From an uncultured Ruminococcus sp. (GTDB lineage: Bacteria > Bacillota > Clostridia > Oscillospirales > Ruminococcaceae), in assembly GCA_910584195.1 (NCBI GenBank), contig CAJTYV010000046.1:1-14720 (forward strand): DNA of 14,720 nt. The letters are read 5' to 3'. Shown here one piece after another: positions 1 to 6,233 of this stretch. Within the stretch, counting starts at the first letter, position 1, and every line of letters begins with the position of its first letter. A program made the position numbers and the translations under genes. The notes under the pieces were generated by a model. The model was given only the letters and a program-made list of their open reading frames with translations. It made no database searches and was not told the origin of the DNA.

Positions 1-2
1 AT

Positions 3-62
3 ATGCAGCGCCAGTGGAGCCTTGTCGGGGGAATGGCTGGCACGTTCAGGGAGATGGAATGA
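3..62 (+). CDS. Possible 3' end of an upstream gene (partial)
   Basis: One reading frame is open from the window edge to a TGA at 60-62 and would encode a 19-20 residue C-terminal tail ending in TFREME. The other two + frames are also open for a similar distance, so the frame choice is uncertain. The tail is too short to assign to a family. Confidence 0.2.
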   Translation: MQRQWSLVGGMAGTFREME

Positions 63-89
63 TGTAGGAGAAGAAAAAATATAAAAAAT

Positions 90-129
90 TTCAAATCTAC
101 ACAATAGATTCAAATTCCCCTGTTATAAT
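90..129 (+). promoter_or_regulatory. Promoter and putative operator of the response regulator gene
   Basis: A perfect TATAAT lies at 124-129, preceded by TG at 121-122, so this is an extended -10. No good -35 is visible. In its place is TAGATTCAAATT at 105-116, with a further TTCAAAT at 90-96. AATCTA (94-99) and TAGATT (105-110) also form a 6-bp inverted repeat. The TAGATTCAA box starts 19 bases before the -10, exactly as in the promoter near 2302-2326. A weak -35 with a box in its place suits activation by a response regulator; that role is inferred. Confidence 0.6.
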
Positions 130-149
130 CAGAAGCCAGGAGGTGCGCT

Positions 150-839
150 GTGAGTAAAATCTTAATAGTTGAGGACGATCTATCTATACAGGCTTTGCTG
201 CATGATTTTATAATTGAGGCAGGGTATAGTGTTGTACTGGCGGCTGACGGGGTGGAAGCCCTTGCGAAATATTCTGAGCAGGATTTTGATCTGGTACTGC
301 TTGACATTATGCTTCCCAAAATAGATGGTTATGGTGTCTGTGAGGTTATCCGGCAGAAATCCGATGTGCCTATCATCATGCTCACGGCTTTGGATGGGGA
401 AGAAAACCAGATAAGAGGATTGGACTTGCAAGCTGATGATTATATCACAAAACCTTTTTCCATGCCCGTCCTGCTTCGGAAAATGGCCGCTGTTCTGCGC
501 CGTTCATCAAAACAAAATGATACACCACAGACTATGAACTATAAAAATCTGACACTGGACTTAGATGGGTACAAGGTCTATGCAGGGGGAGAAGACATTG
601 ACCTTACCCCGCGTGAATTTGAAATACTGCGGGAGCTGTTGGCTAACAGGGGCAGGATTTTGACACGTCGGAACCTTTTGCAGACAATCTGGAAATATGA
701 GTTTTTCGGGGAAGAACGGATCATTGACACGCATATCAAGAACCTGCGGAAGAAACTTGGTGCTGCTGACTACATAGAAACGATTAGAGGGGTAGGATAT
801 AGAATTGATAAAGAAGATGAAAAGCCGATTGTCTGCTAA
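150..839 (+). CDS. OmpR-family response regulator (VanR-like)
   Basis: This is a phosphorylation-controlled transcription factor of 229 residues. The N-terminal receiver domain (about residues 1-115) has the acidic pair D9/D10, the phospho-acceptor D52 in the DIMLP motif, T79, and K101 in the KPF motif. The C-terminal winged helix (about 130-222) carries the family signatures LTPREFEIL, RRNLLQTIW, DTHIKNLRKKL and ETIRGVGYR. The start is GTG at 150, supported by AGGAGG at 138-143 six bases upstream. The histidine kinase gene overlaps its 3' end and is surely its partner. The overall resemblance is to VanR-type regulators, but no resistance genes adjoin, so the signal is unknown. The boxes shared with the lipoprotein promoter suggest that gene as a target. 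Confidence 0.93.
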   Translation: MSKILIVEDDLSIQALLHDFIIEAGYSVVLAADGVEALAKYSEQDFDLVLLDIMLPKIDGYGVCEVIRQKSDVPIIMLTALDGEENQIRGLDLQADDYITKPFSMPVLLRKMAAVLRRSSKQNDTPQTMNYKNLTLDLDGYKVYAGGEDIDLTPREFEILRELLANRGRILTRRNLLQTIWKYEFFGEERIIDTHIKNLRKKLGAADYIETIRGVGYRIDKEDEKPIVC

Positions 840-2208
840 AGTTTTTTTGCTGACATTGATGTTGATAGCGATGTGCTGTTTTACAACATATAGTTTCATT
901 TTACAGGCTGCCCCCCAAAACTATCGGTATGACATAGAAGATGTCGATTTGGAGCTTAGCTTTTTGCCGGATGAATTTTCGAGAACTGAAAAGGAATACG
1001 CTTATATGTTTCTTGAAGCTGAGTCTGTCTGGATAGAGGAACAATACGAAAATGAATTTGAGCTGCATTTCTTTCAGTCTGACGGACAGGAAGTGAGCTT
1101 ACATGATATTAACCAACTTGTCGGTGGACATCTTACGGACTTTGATAAAGTTGAAAAAACAAAACCCTATACCGCTTCATTTGCTGATAGCGATTCGATT
1201 TATACGTTATTGGTAACAAGGAATACTGCAAAACATACCCAGACAGAAGAAGCGATACAAGGGACGCTCCCAGTGCTTTGCCTTGTCGTATTGTCAGGTT
1301 CTATCATTTCAGCCTTTTTCTATTCATGGTATATGACTGCGCCTATTAAAAAAGTGAGTAAACTTTCAAAGCAAATGGCAGATATGGATTTTAGCGGATT
1401 TTGTTCTGCTGGGCGCACTGATGAAATAGGTGTGCTATCTGACAGCCTAAATTCACTCTCCCGGAAATTGGCGATAACCCTTTCGGAATTGCAGGAAGCC
1501 AATCAAAAGCTGCAGGCTGATATTGATATGGAAAGGCTGCTTGAGCGACAGCGGGTAGAGTTTTTTGCGGCGGCTTCCCATGAATTAAAAACACCTATCA
1601 CCATTATCAAGGGACAGCTTCAAGGTATGCTCTATCAAGTGGGACGCTATAAAGACCGGGAAACATATCTCGCACAGTCTTTGGAAATTACAGACAATTT
1701 GGGGAAAATGGTACAGGAGCTTTTAACAATATCCCGATTAGACACTCCGGGTTATACTTGTAAAAAAAGCAATCTTAATCTTAGCAATCTCATAGTTGAC
1801 CGCGTTACAACGTTTGAAGATTTATTCATGCAAAAGGATTTGACAGCCAGCCAATCCATATCCCCGGAAATATATATTTTAGGCGATATGCAGCTACTTC
1901 AAAAAGCATTGGATAATCTTCTGGGAAATGCAGCTGTATATTCGGAAGCCGGAAATGAAATAATCGTGAGGCTGTGGAAAGAAAATGAAAAAGCCGATTT
2001 GATGATTGAGAATACGGGTGCACATATCCCCGACGAAGCCATTCCCAAACTGTTTGAACCTTTTTTTCGGGTAGACCAGTCAAGAAACAGGCAGACAGGC
2101 GGCACGGGTTTAGGATTGTATATTGTAAAAACAATTCTTGATTTGCATGGTGCGAAAATTGAAATTGCTAATACGATTCAAGGTGTTATCGTTTCCGTAC
2201 AGTTTTAG
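817..2208 (+). CDS. Membrane sensor histidine kinase (VanS-like)
   Basis: This kinase should sense a signal outside the membrane and phosphorylate the regulator encoded just upstream. Numbered from ATG 817 (463 residues), it has a transmembrane segment near 5-28, an extracytoplasmic domain of about 120 residues, a second transmembrane segment near 152-173, and a HAMP linker. The HisKA domain has H255 in the motif ASHELKTPI. The HATPase domain has an N box (LDNLLGNAAVYS, about 365-376), an IENTG motif, and the glycine-rich TGGTGLGLYIV. All catalytic boxes look intact. The start overlaps the regulator by 23 bases, implying translational coupling. An in-frame TTG at 805 is an alternative start, but ATG 817 is preferred. 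The extracellular domain is not one I recognise, so the ligand is unknown. Confidence 0.9.
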   Translation: MKSRLSAKVFLLTLMLIAMCCFTTYSFILQAAPQNYRYDIEDVDLELSFLPDEFSRTEKEYAYMFLEAESVWIEEQYENEFELHFFQSDGQEVSLHDINQLVGGHLTDFDKVEKTKPYTASFADSDSIYTLLVTRNTAKHTQTEEAIQGTLPVLCLVVLSGSIISAFFYSWYMTAPIKKVSKLSKQMADMDFSGFCSAGRTDEIGVLSDSLNSLSRKLAITLSELQEANQKLQADIDMERLLERQRVEFFAAASHELKTPITIIKGQLQGMLYQVGRYKDRETYLAQSLEITDNLGKMVQELLTISRLDTPGYTCKKSNLNLSNLIVDRVTTFEDLFMQKDLTASQSISPEIYILGDMQLLQKALDNLLGNAAVYSEAGNEIIVRLWKENEKADLMIENTGAHIPDEAIPKLFEPFFRVDQSRNRQTGGTGLGLYIVKTILDLHGAKIEIANTIQGVIVSVQF

Positions 2209-2225
2209 CACTTATATTTCAAAGA

Positions 2226-2254
2226 CGGCGAGCAGTTAGCTTGCCGCTTTTTTT
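2226..2254 (+). terminator. Rho-independent terminator of the two-component operon
   Basis: CGGCGAGC (2226-2233) pairs with GCTTGCCG (2239-2246) with one G-T wobble and a five-base loop. A run of seven T follows at 2248-2254. It begins 18 bases after the kinase stop codon and separates the kinase from the lipoprotein gene. Confidence 0.88.
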
Positions 2255-2293
2255 AACGCAGATTTGCGTTTCTCCACATAAAAAACATATTCA

Positions 2294-2326
2294 TTTCAAA
2301 GTAGATTCAAGTTAGGACGGTATGCT
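2294..2326 (+). promoter_or_regulatory. Putative regulator-controlled promoter of the lipoprotein gene
   Basis: A -10 of TATGCT lies at 2321-2326. Upstream are two direct repeats, TTCAAAGTAG (2295-2304) and TTCAAGTTAG (2306-2315), with an 11-base period. That period is typical of OmpR/PhoB-family binding sites overlapping the -35. The sequence TAGATTCAA (2302-2310) recurs 19 bases before the -10 of the response regulator promoter. Control by the adjacent regulator is an inference. Confidence 0.5.
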
Positions 2327-2351
2327 TTCATTGTACCCGGAAACAGGTAAA

Positions 2352-2369
2352 CAACAAATAAATTTGTTG
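2352..2369 (+). repeat. 18-bp palindrome in the lipoprotein leader
   Basis: CAACAAAT and ATTTGTTG are a perfect inverted repeat separated by AA. It sits about 20 bases before the AAGGAG ribosome binding site at 2391-2396. With only two bases between the arms, a DNA operator is more likely than a stable RNA hairpin. No T run follows, so it is not a terminator. Confidence 0.55.
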
Positions 2370-2404
2370 ACAAAAATCGTTGTTCACAGAAAGGAGATTC
2401 TACT

Positions 2405-3196
2405 ATGAAAAAATGTTTACACATCATCTTTGCCGTCTTCTTAACAGTAGGTGCGCTGACGAGGTGCGCAAGCCAAAGTGATTTGGCTTTACGAAATCCT
2501 TCGCCCGAACAAAACAATGTTGTTGCACAGGGTGGCGAAACCACTATTAGCCAACCTGTAACGTCAACAACCGGGGCTTCAAGCCTGACCGTTTCCACTC
2601 ATGCGTCTGCTGCATATGAAAAGCTGATTGCATACAAGACCGAGAGTTACGGGGAGCAGAGCATAGCCGACTTTAACGCGACGCTTGCACCGACATCCGA
2701 TGAATTAACAGAGCTTCTTGCCGCAGTAGCTGATGTAAGCGGCACCATATCTCACGATGATGAAAATTATGATTTTTTGGACACAACAATCCGTTTTTCG
2801 TCTCAGGAATTATATTGTGAGCATATGGAGGAAGAATTTACTCTCTTTGTACCAATGTCAAAACAGAGTGGGCTTTGTGACTATTTGGACGAGGCTGGGG
2901 AACCCGTATATGAATTTAACTGTTTTGTTGAGTTTAATGTCGCTTACTCCATCAACAACCCGAAACTTGTATCGGTAGCAGAGAGAGATAAGGTGCTGCT
3001 GACCTATAAAGAAGAAATGCAAAATTACTTGAATGGTCTAAGCGAAACAGAAATAACAGACGGTGATGTCAAAACAATGTTAATAGATAAGTCTGCTGAA
3101 CTTGCAGATAGCTTGTCTACCGAAGATATGAAACTATCGCCTTGTGAAATTTACTTGATTGAAATCAATGACGGGGCAGAAGAAGTCATTCAGTAG
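2405..3196 (+). CDS. Putative secreted lipoprotein of unknown function
   Basis: The product has 263 residues. The N-terminus is a signal peptide: MKK, then a hydrophobic stretch to about residue 18, then LTRC with C21. The lipobox is odd because arginine precedes the cysteine where glycine, alanine or serine is normal; one base change (GGG to AGG) would explain it. Residues 22-55 are a low-complexity S/T/N/Q linker. About 56-263 form an acidic soluble domain with segments such as TESYGEQSIADFNATLAP and DFLDTTIRFSSQELYCEHME. This recalls domains I loosely associate with secreted or M56-linked proteins of Clostridia, but I cannot name it. The start has AAGGAG nine bases upstream. It follows the kinase after a terminator and has its own promoter, so it may be a target or an accessory sensor of that system. 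Confidence 0.75.
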   Translation: MKKCLHIIFAVFLTVGALTRCASQSDLALRNPSPEQNNVVAQGGETTISQPVTSTTGASSLTVSTHASAAYEKLIAYKTESYGEQSIADFNATLAPTSDELTELLAAVADVSGTISHDDENYDFLDTTIRFSSQELYCEHMEEEFTLFVPMSKQSGLCDYLDEAGEPVYEFNCFVEFNVAYSINNPKLVSVAERDKVLLTYKEEMQNYLNGLSETEITDGDVKTMLIDKSAELADSLSTEDMKLSPCEIYLIEINDGAEEVIQ

Positions 3197-3207
3197 TGGA
3201 TTCAGTT

Positions 3208-3270
3208 ATGAAAAATTACAGATATGCAATTCGAGAAGATGCTTATGGCAGACCATTGAAGAAAGGATAA
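3208..3270 (+). CDS. Possible 20-codon mini-ORF at the island boundary
   Basis: ATG at 3208 opens a 20-residue frame (KNYRYAIREDAYGRPLKKG after the initiator) ending at TAA 3268-3270, seven bases before the next gene. A GTG at 3196, overlapping the lipoprotein stop, is an upstream alternative. No clear ribosome binding site precedes it. The AAAGGA near its end serves the next gene. It may be the remnant of a gene cut when the phage-like block inserted, or a leader peptide. Confidence 0.25.
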   Translation: MKNYRYAIREDAYGRPLKKG

Positions 3271-3277
3271 ACAAATT

Positions 3278-3670
3278 ATGTGGTATGAAGTTGAATTAAT
3301 TAGAATGGTAAATATTGAGACAGACAGTGAGTTTAAGGCTCCGGCAATACAGAAATTATGTCGAATGGAATCTTTTGAGTTCGATAAGGATTGTGAGGGT
3401 ACTATTCGGAAATTCTTACAGGACAATTTTATGCAGGACGGATATTATCTTGTAGTCGGTGAGGGTGACGGTGGATTCCCGGAAGTCAGGGCGGTATGCA
3501 ATTATTCGCATGGTTCAACACACTTTTATTTTCCGGGTGATGAATGGCAGGAGAAATATAAAGCCGCTGTTAATCCGGTGGAACTGCCGATCAGATGTTT
3601 TACATGTGTCAATAAAAAGGCGAGATTAGATAATTATGTGGAGAAGGAATCAGAAGAAGATGCAGTATGA
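3278..3670 (+). CDS. Small phage-associated protein of unknown function
   Basis: The product has 130 residues and I do not recognise it. AAAGGA at 3262-3267 precedes the ATG by ten bases. The protein is soluble and acidic at the C-terminus, with a segment YYLVVGEGDGGFPEVRAV and a CFTC pair near residues 108-111 that could form half of a metal knuckle, though no second pair is evident. It overlaps the next gene by 11 bases, and that gene overlaps the portal gene by 4, so the three were very likely translated together. The context makes it a phage head-region or regulatory gene, but it is not a terminase and nothing seen assigns a role. Confidence 0.65.
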   Translation: MWYEVELIRMVNIETDSEFKAPAIQKLCRMESFEFDKDCEGTIRKFLQDNFMQDGYYLVVGEGDGGFPEVRAVCNYSHGSTHFYFPGDEWQEKYKAAVNPVELPIRCFTCVNKKARLDNYVEKESEEDAV

Positions 3671-3908
3671 AGAATATAGAAACATAATCATGTCTGGAAT
3701 GGTGGAGTACGTCAACAATGGCGGCTCCACTTTTCATATCGGTAATGCGGTAAAAGAATACTTCTTTGAATATGACAATGAACTTTTACCCCATGACGAT
3801 AAAGAATTTCTGACAAATAAAGCTGTACAGGCGATTTATAAAAAGAAACCCCTTCCAGACGGAATAAAGCTTGTACGGTGCGTTTGGCATGGAAGGAGAG
3901 AGCAATGA
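3660..3908 (+). CDS. Small phage-associated protein of unknown function
   Basis: From ATG 3660 the product has 82 residues, starting MQYEEYRNIIMSGM; an in-frame ATG at 3636 is the alternative. The preferred start has AGAAGGA about a dozen bases upstream and gives the short overlap typical of phage operons. The gene ends in an ATGA overlap with the portal start at 3905-3908. The sequence has no recognised domain. It has an aromatic and acidic middle (AVKEYFFEYDNELLPHDDKE) and a basic end (VRCVWHGRREQ). Tight coupling to the portal gene suggests it is made with it, perhaps as a small head-assembly or regulatory factor, but this is inference. Confidence 0.6.
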   Translation: MQYEEYRNIIMSGMVEYVNNGGSTFHIGNAVKEYFFEYDNELLPHDDKEFLTNKAVQAIYKKKPLPDGIKLVRCVWHGRREQ

Positions 3909-5338
3909 AGAACCCCTTTTCAAGATTATTTCATAGAGACAGACGAAAGGAATATAAAGCAATGCAGAACAGATCAGATTTAACATGGTATCAGGATGAA
4001 ATCCGTAAAACAGAACATATGCAGAGAATCAATATGGTATCGGGTATTGACAGTTATTTGCTACGGGAACATAAAGTGTTGCAAAGACCAAATTTCAATT
4101 TTAAAGATAAAGAATTTCAGACTGCCAAAATCATTTTACAGACTGTAAAAACTATTATAAATTTCCACACCAGTTATACAGTCGGGAACCCCATTTCCTT
4201 TACAGGCGATAAGGGATTGGTAGAACTTATTGAACGTGTATACCGCAAAGGGCAGTTCACAAAGCAGGATTATGAAATCACGACTCAGCTTTTAAAATAT
4301 GGTAATGCGTGGGAATACATATATTTACAGGATGATAAGATTAAATCCAAAGTATTTATCAATGATGAATGTTACCCCTGTTATGATGATAAGGGAAATT
4401 ATTATGCGTTTATTGAGTATTGGAAGGATAAAGACAGCGGTGCAGAATACCATACAATTTATTATCCAGATAAGGTAGAAACATATGTTGATAATGAATT
4501 GGTTGATACAAATAAGAATCTTACAGGTTTACCCATCCATTATAAATCTATGGTTCCATCAGCATATACACAGTTTGGAGAATCCTTTATTAATGACCTT
4601 ATCCCCATAATCGATCAAGTAGAGAATTTATTATCAAAACTTGATGATGCGGTTTCAAATCTCTCAATGAACCCCATCGGTGTTCTGACTGGATTATCAA
4701 CAGTAGATGAAATGATTGATAGTAATATGGTAGGCGCGTGTGTACAGTTAGCGGAGGGTGATTTTAAGTATGCTACGGTTACAATGGATCATGCAAATAT
4801 CAAGCAGGAACTTGATTCACTCCTTATGCAGTTCTATGGAATCGCTTGTGTCCCGGCTTCAGTGCTTGGACAAAGTAATGTGGCGAATGTATCAGAAGTT
4901 TCTCTTTCCATGCTGTTTAACTCTACTGACAATGTAGCCAGACAAAATATGTTTGCGCTGAAAGAAGGATTTGCGGTCAGATGGGAATATATGAGAAAGC
5001 TATTGGCATTACAGGGAACCCCTATAAAGGATGAATTGTTTGATACTCTGGATTGCAGTTTTAATGTGAACAGACCAGTAGACACGGAATCCGCTATGAA
5101 AGAAATGTTATGGCAGCGTAACATGGGTGCTATCTCTAAGCAGACGATTATTGAGAATAGCAAGCATACCCCTAATACCGCATTGGAATTGGAGCGGATT
5201 AAGGCTGAAGAAGATGATAGAGCGGAACGGGTGAAAAATGCGGCTGATTTACAGGGGAATGGTAGCGGAGATGATAACCCCTCTGGTGGGAGTGGGGAAT
5301 CGAAAGAAAATGTTGACGTAAAAACCCCATCGGTGTAA
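3905..5338 (+). CDS. Phage portal protein, SPP1 gp6-like family
   Basis: A portal protein forms the dodecameric ring at one vertex of a tailed-phage head, through which DNA is packaged and the tail attached. The 477-residue length fits the SPP1 gp6-type family. Supporting segments are the N-terminal linker (SGIDSYLLREHKVLQRPNF), the TAKIILQTVKTIINFHTSY helix with YTVGNPISF, the ITTQLLKYGNAWEYIY strand-helix, FGESFINDLIPIIDQVENLL, and the region around IACVPASVLGQ. The C-terminus is a loose G/S/D/N-rich tail. ATG 3905 is chosen over the earlier in-frame 3878 because AAGGAGAG sits at 3892-3899 and the start overlaps the previous stop as ATGA. No terminase lies upstream and no protease, scaffold or capsid gene downstream, so this is an orphan. 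The frame is intact, so it may still be expressed or have been repurposed. Confidence 0.88.
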   Translation: MKNPFSRLFHRDRRKEYKAMQNRSDLTWYQDEIRKTEHMQRINMVSGIDSYLLREHKVLQRPNFNFKDKEFQTAKIILQTVKTIINFHTSYTVGNPISFTGDKGLVELIERVYRKGQFTKQDYEITTQLLKYGNAWEYIYLQDDKIKSKVFINDECYPCYDDKGNYYAFIEYWKDKDSGAEYHTIYYPDKVETYVDNELVDTNKNLTGLPIHYKSMVPSAYTQFGESFINDLIPIIDQVENLLSKLDDAVSNLSMNPIGVLTGLSTVDEMIDSNMVGACVQLAEGDFKYATVTMDHANIKQELDSLLMQFYGIACVPASVLGQSNVANVSEVSLSMLFNSTDNVARQNMFALKEGFAVRWEYMRKLLALQGTPIKDELFDTLDCSFNVNRPVDTESAMKEMLWQRNMGAISKQTIIENSKHTPNTALELERIKAEEDDRAERVKNAADLQGNGSGDDNPSGGSGESKENVDVKTPSV

Positions 5339-5349
5339 GATTGGATTAT

Positions 5350-5375
5350 AAAAAACAGGGATGCCGAAACATCCC
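5350..5375 (-). terminator. Terminator of the holin-like toxin mRNA
   Basis: On the - strand GGGATG, a six-base loop and CATCCC (5375-5358) are followed by TG and six T (5355-5350). On the + strand no T run follows, so it works for - strand transcripts. The only - strand gene reading toward it is the toxin gene at 5629-5546. This gives that mRNA a 3' UTR of nearly 200 nt. Confidence 0.8.
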
Positions 5376-5393
5376 CATTTCCTAAACTGCCAC

Positions 5394-5422
5394 TTGAAAA
5401 CTGAAAGTGGATAGTTTATAAT
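5394..5422 (+). promoter_or_regulatory. Strong promoter of the antisense RNA
   Basis: TTGAAA (5394-5399) and a perfect TATAAT (5417-5422) are separated by an ideal 17 bases. No ORF with a ribosome binding site follows, and a terminator lies about 110 bases downstream, so this promoter appears to serve a small RNA. Confidence 0.8.
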
Positions 5423-5428
5423 CAGTAT

Positions 5429-5541
5429 AGAAGGTAACGGAGATATTGGTGTGTCCCCATTACCCCAGACGGAAACTTATGCAAAATGATTTACAAGTTA
5501 CACAGGCTATCCCCTATTTGCGGTAGAGGATAGCCCTTTTT
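5429..5541 (+). ncRNA. Putative type I antitoxin small RNA
   Basis: A transcript of about 113 nt is predicted between the promoter at 5394-5422 and the terminator at 5505-5541; the 5' end is estimated as seven bases past the -10. It contains no credible ORF. It runs convergent to the toxin gene, ends 5 bases before the toxin stop codon, and lies wholly inside the toxin mRNA 3' UTR (down to 5350). It would therefore pair perfectly with that 3' UTR. TxpA/RatA and BsrG/SR4 of Bacillus subtilis also use an antisense RNA overlapping the toxin mRNA 3' end. Expression and activity are inferred from layout only. Confidence 0.65.
5505..5541 (+). terminator. Terminator of the antisense RNA
   Basis: GGCTATCC (5505-5512) and GGATAGCC (5528-5535) form a perfect 8-bp stem. 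It is extended by CTA/TAG (5514-5516 with 5524-5526) across one C-A mismatch, and CTTTTT follows. It would also stop any transcript reading through from the portal gene. Confidence 0.87.
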
Positions 5542-5545
5542 CTGT

Positions 5546-5629
5546 CTATTTACGGTTGTTGTGATTATCTATGTAAGCTAAAGCGGCGAATACCACTAAT
5601 AGCAGTGTCAAAACTTCTAACGTGTCCAT
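5546..5629 (-). CDS. Holin-like small hydrophobic toxin (27 residues)
   Basis: The - strand encodes a 27-residue peptide: MDTLEVLTLLLVVFAALAY, then a polar tail IDNHNNRK. A short N-terminus, one membrane-spanning helix (about 5-19) and a charged, asparagine-rich tail match the putative holin-like toxin group that includes TxpA and BsrG-type peptides. Such peptides act at the cell membrane. AAAGGGGG lies four bases upstream of the ATG. The gene is flanked downstream by the convergent antisense RNA and then by a - strand terminator, completing a type I toxin-antitoxin layout. Members are common in prophages, which fits the portal gene next door. Too short to prove by composition alone, but the peptide, RBS and gene arrangement agree. 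Confidence 0.78.
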   Translation of the reverse strand: MDTLEVLTLLLVVFAALAYIDNHNNRK

Positions 5630-5635
5630 AGAACC

Positions 5636-5657
5636 CCCTTTCCGTTTCCGAAAAGGG
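5636..5657 (-). promoter_or_regulatory. Hairpin sequestering the toxin ribosome binding site
   Basis: In the toxin mRNA leader CCCTTTTC (5657-5650) can pair with GGAAAGGG (5643-5636) with one G-T wobble and a six-base loop. The 3' arm contains most of the AAAGGGGG ribosome binding site. Masked ribosome binding sites are a known trait of type I toxin mRNAs. Confidence 0.6.
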
Positions 5658-6047
5658 CAACCAAGGAACTATCCCCATACTGTCTATACTGACTAAGGAT
5701 ATTTTATCACATTATGTCGGATATTGCTATATAATTATCCCCATTTTCGTATATCAAAAATAGGAATGATTGAAGGTTTTGGAAAGTGGTGGCTGTGTGT
5801 ATGGGAAAAGTGTTTGTGATGTGCTGATGTGTGAAAATGATTGATTTTGTGTGGGATTTACCCCATTGGGGATAGGTGGGAAATGGGATTATTGGAACGT
5901 GTAAACTTTGTGGGAATGTGGGACGTGAATTGTCTGAAAATTTATCCCCATTTCTGACAGCTTGAAATCAGATGAAAAAGTGAGCAACATCTGCCATTTC
6001 CTCTGAAACCCCGATAAAATGGGACTTTTTCATAGGTGGAAAGAAGG

Positions 6048-6066
6048 TTTACAACCATTTTACAAC
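6048..6066 (+). repeat. TTTACAAC direct repeat with 11-base period
   Basis: TTTACAAC occurs at 6048-6055 and again at 6059-6066. One helical turn of spacing and the TTTACA core resemble OmpR/PhoB-family boxes, or recombinase arm sites. No intact gene starts downstream on the + strand, so the role is unknown. Confidence 0.45.
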
Positions 6067-6117
6067 TTTTAAATTAAGCCCCGATATGGTATGCCATAAG
6101 AAAACGGCAGCTTTGCC

Positions 6118-6139
6118 ATCATACATAAATTTGTATGAT
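6118..6139. repeat. 8-bp inverted repeat
   Basis: ATCATACA (6118-6125) and TGTATGAT (6132-6139) are perfectly complementary around a six-base AT-only loop. No T run follows, so it is not an obvious terminator. It could be an operator or part of an attachment site. Confidence 0.45.
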
Positions 6140-6233
6140 AATGAAGGCGATAGTGCATAAAAAAACGATATATTTTTTGATGCCATCTATATTATATTAA
6201 GGTGAGTGATATATTTGATTAAATCGAGCGAAA

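Noticed and set aside
150..2208. Vancomycin-resistance operon (vanRS)
   Set aside because: The regulator and kinase resemble VanR/VanS in family, but no ligase, dehydrogenase or dipeptidase gene is adjacent.
5358..5375. Terminator for the portal gene on the + strand
   Set aside because: The hairpin is real but only CATTTCC follows on the + strand; the six-T tract is on the - strand, so it belongs to the toxin mRNA.
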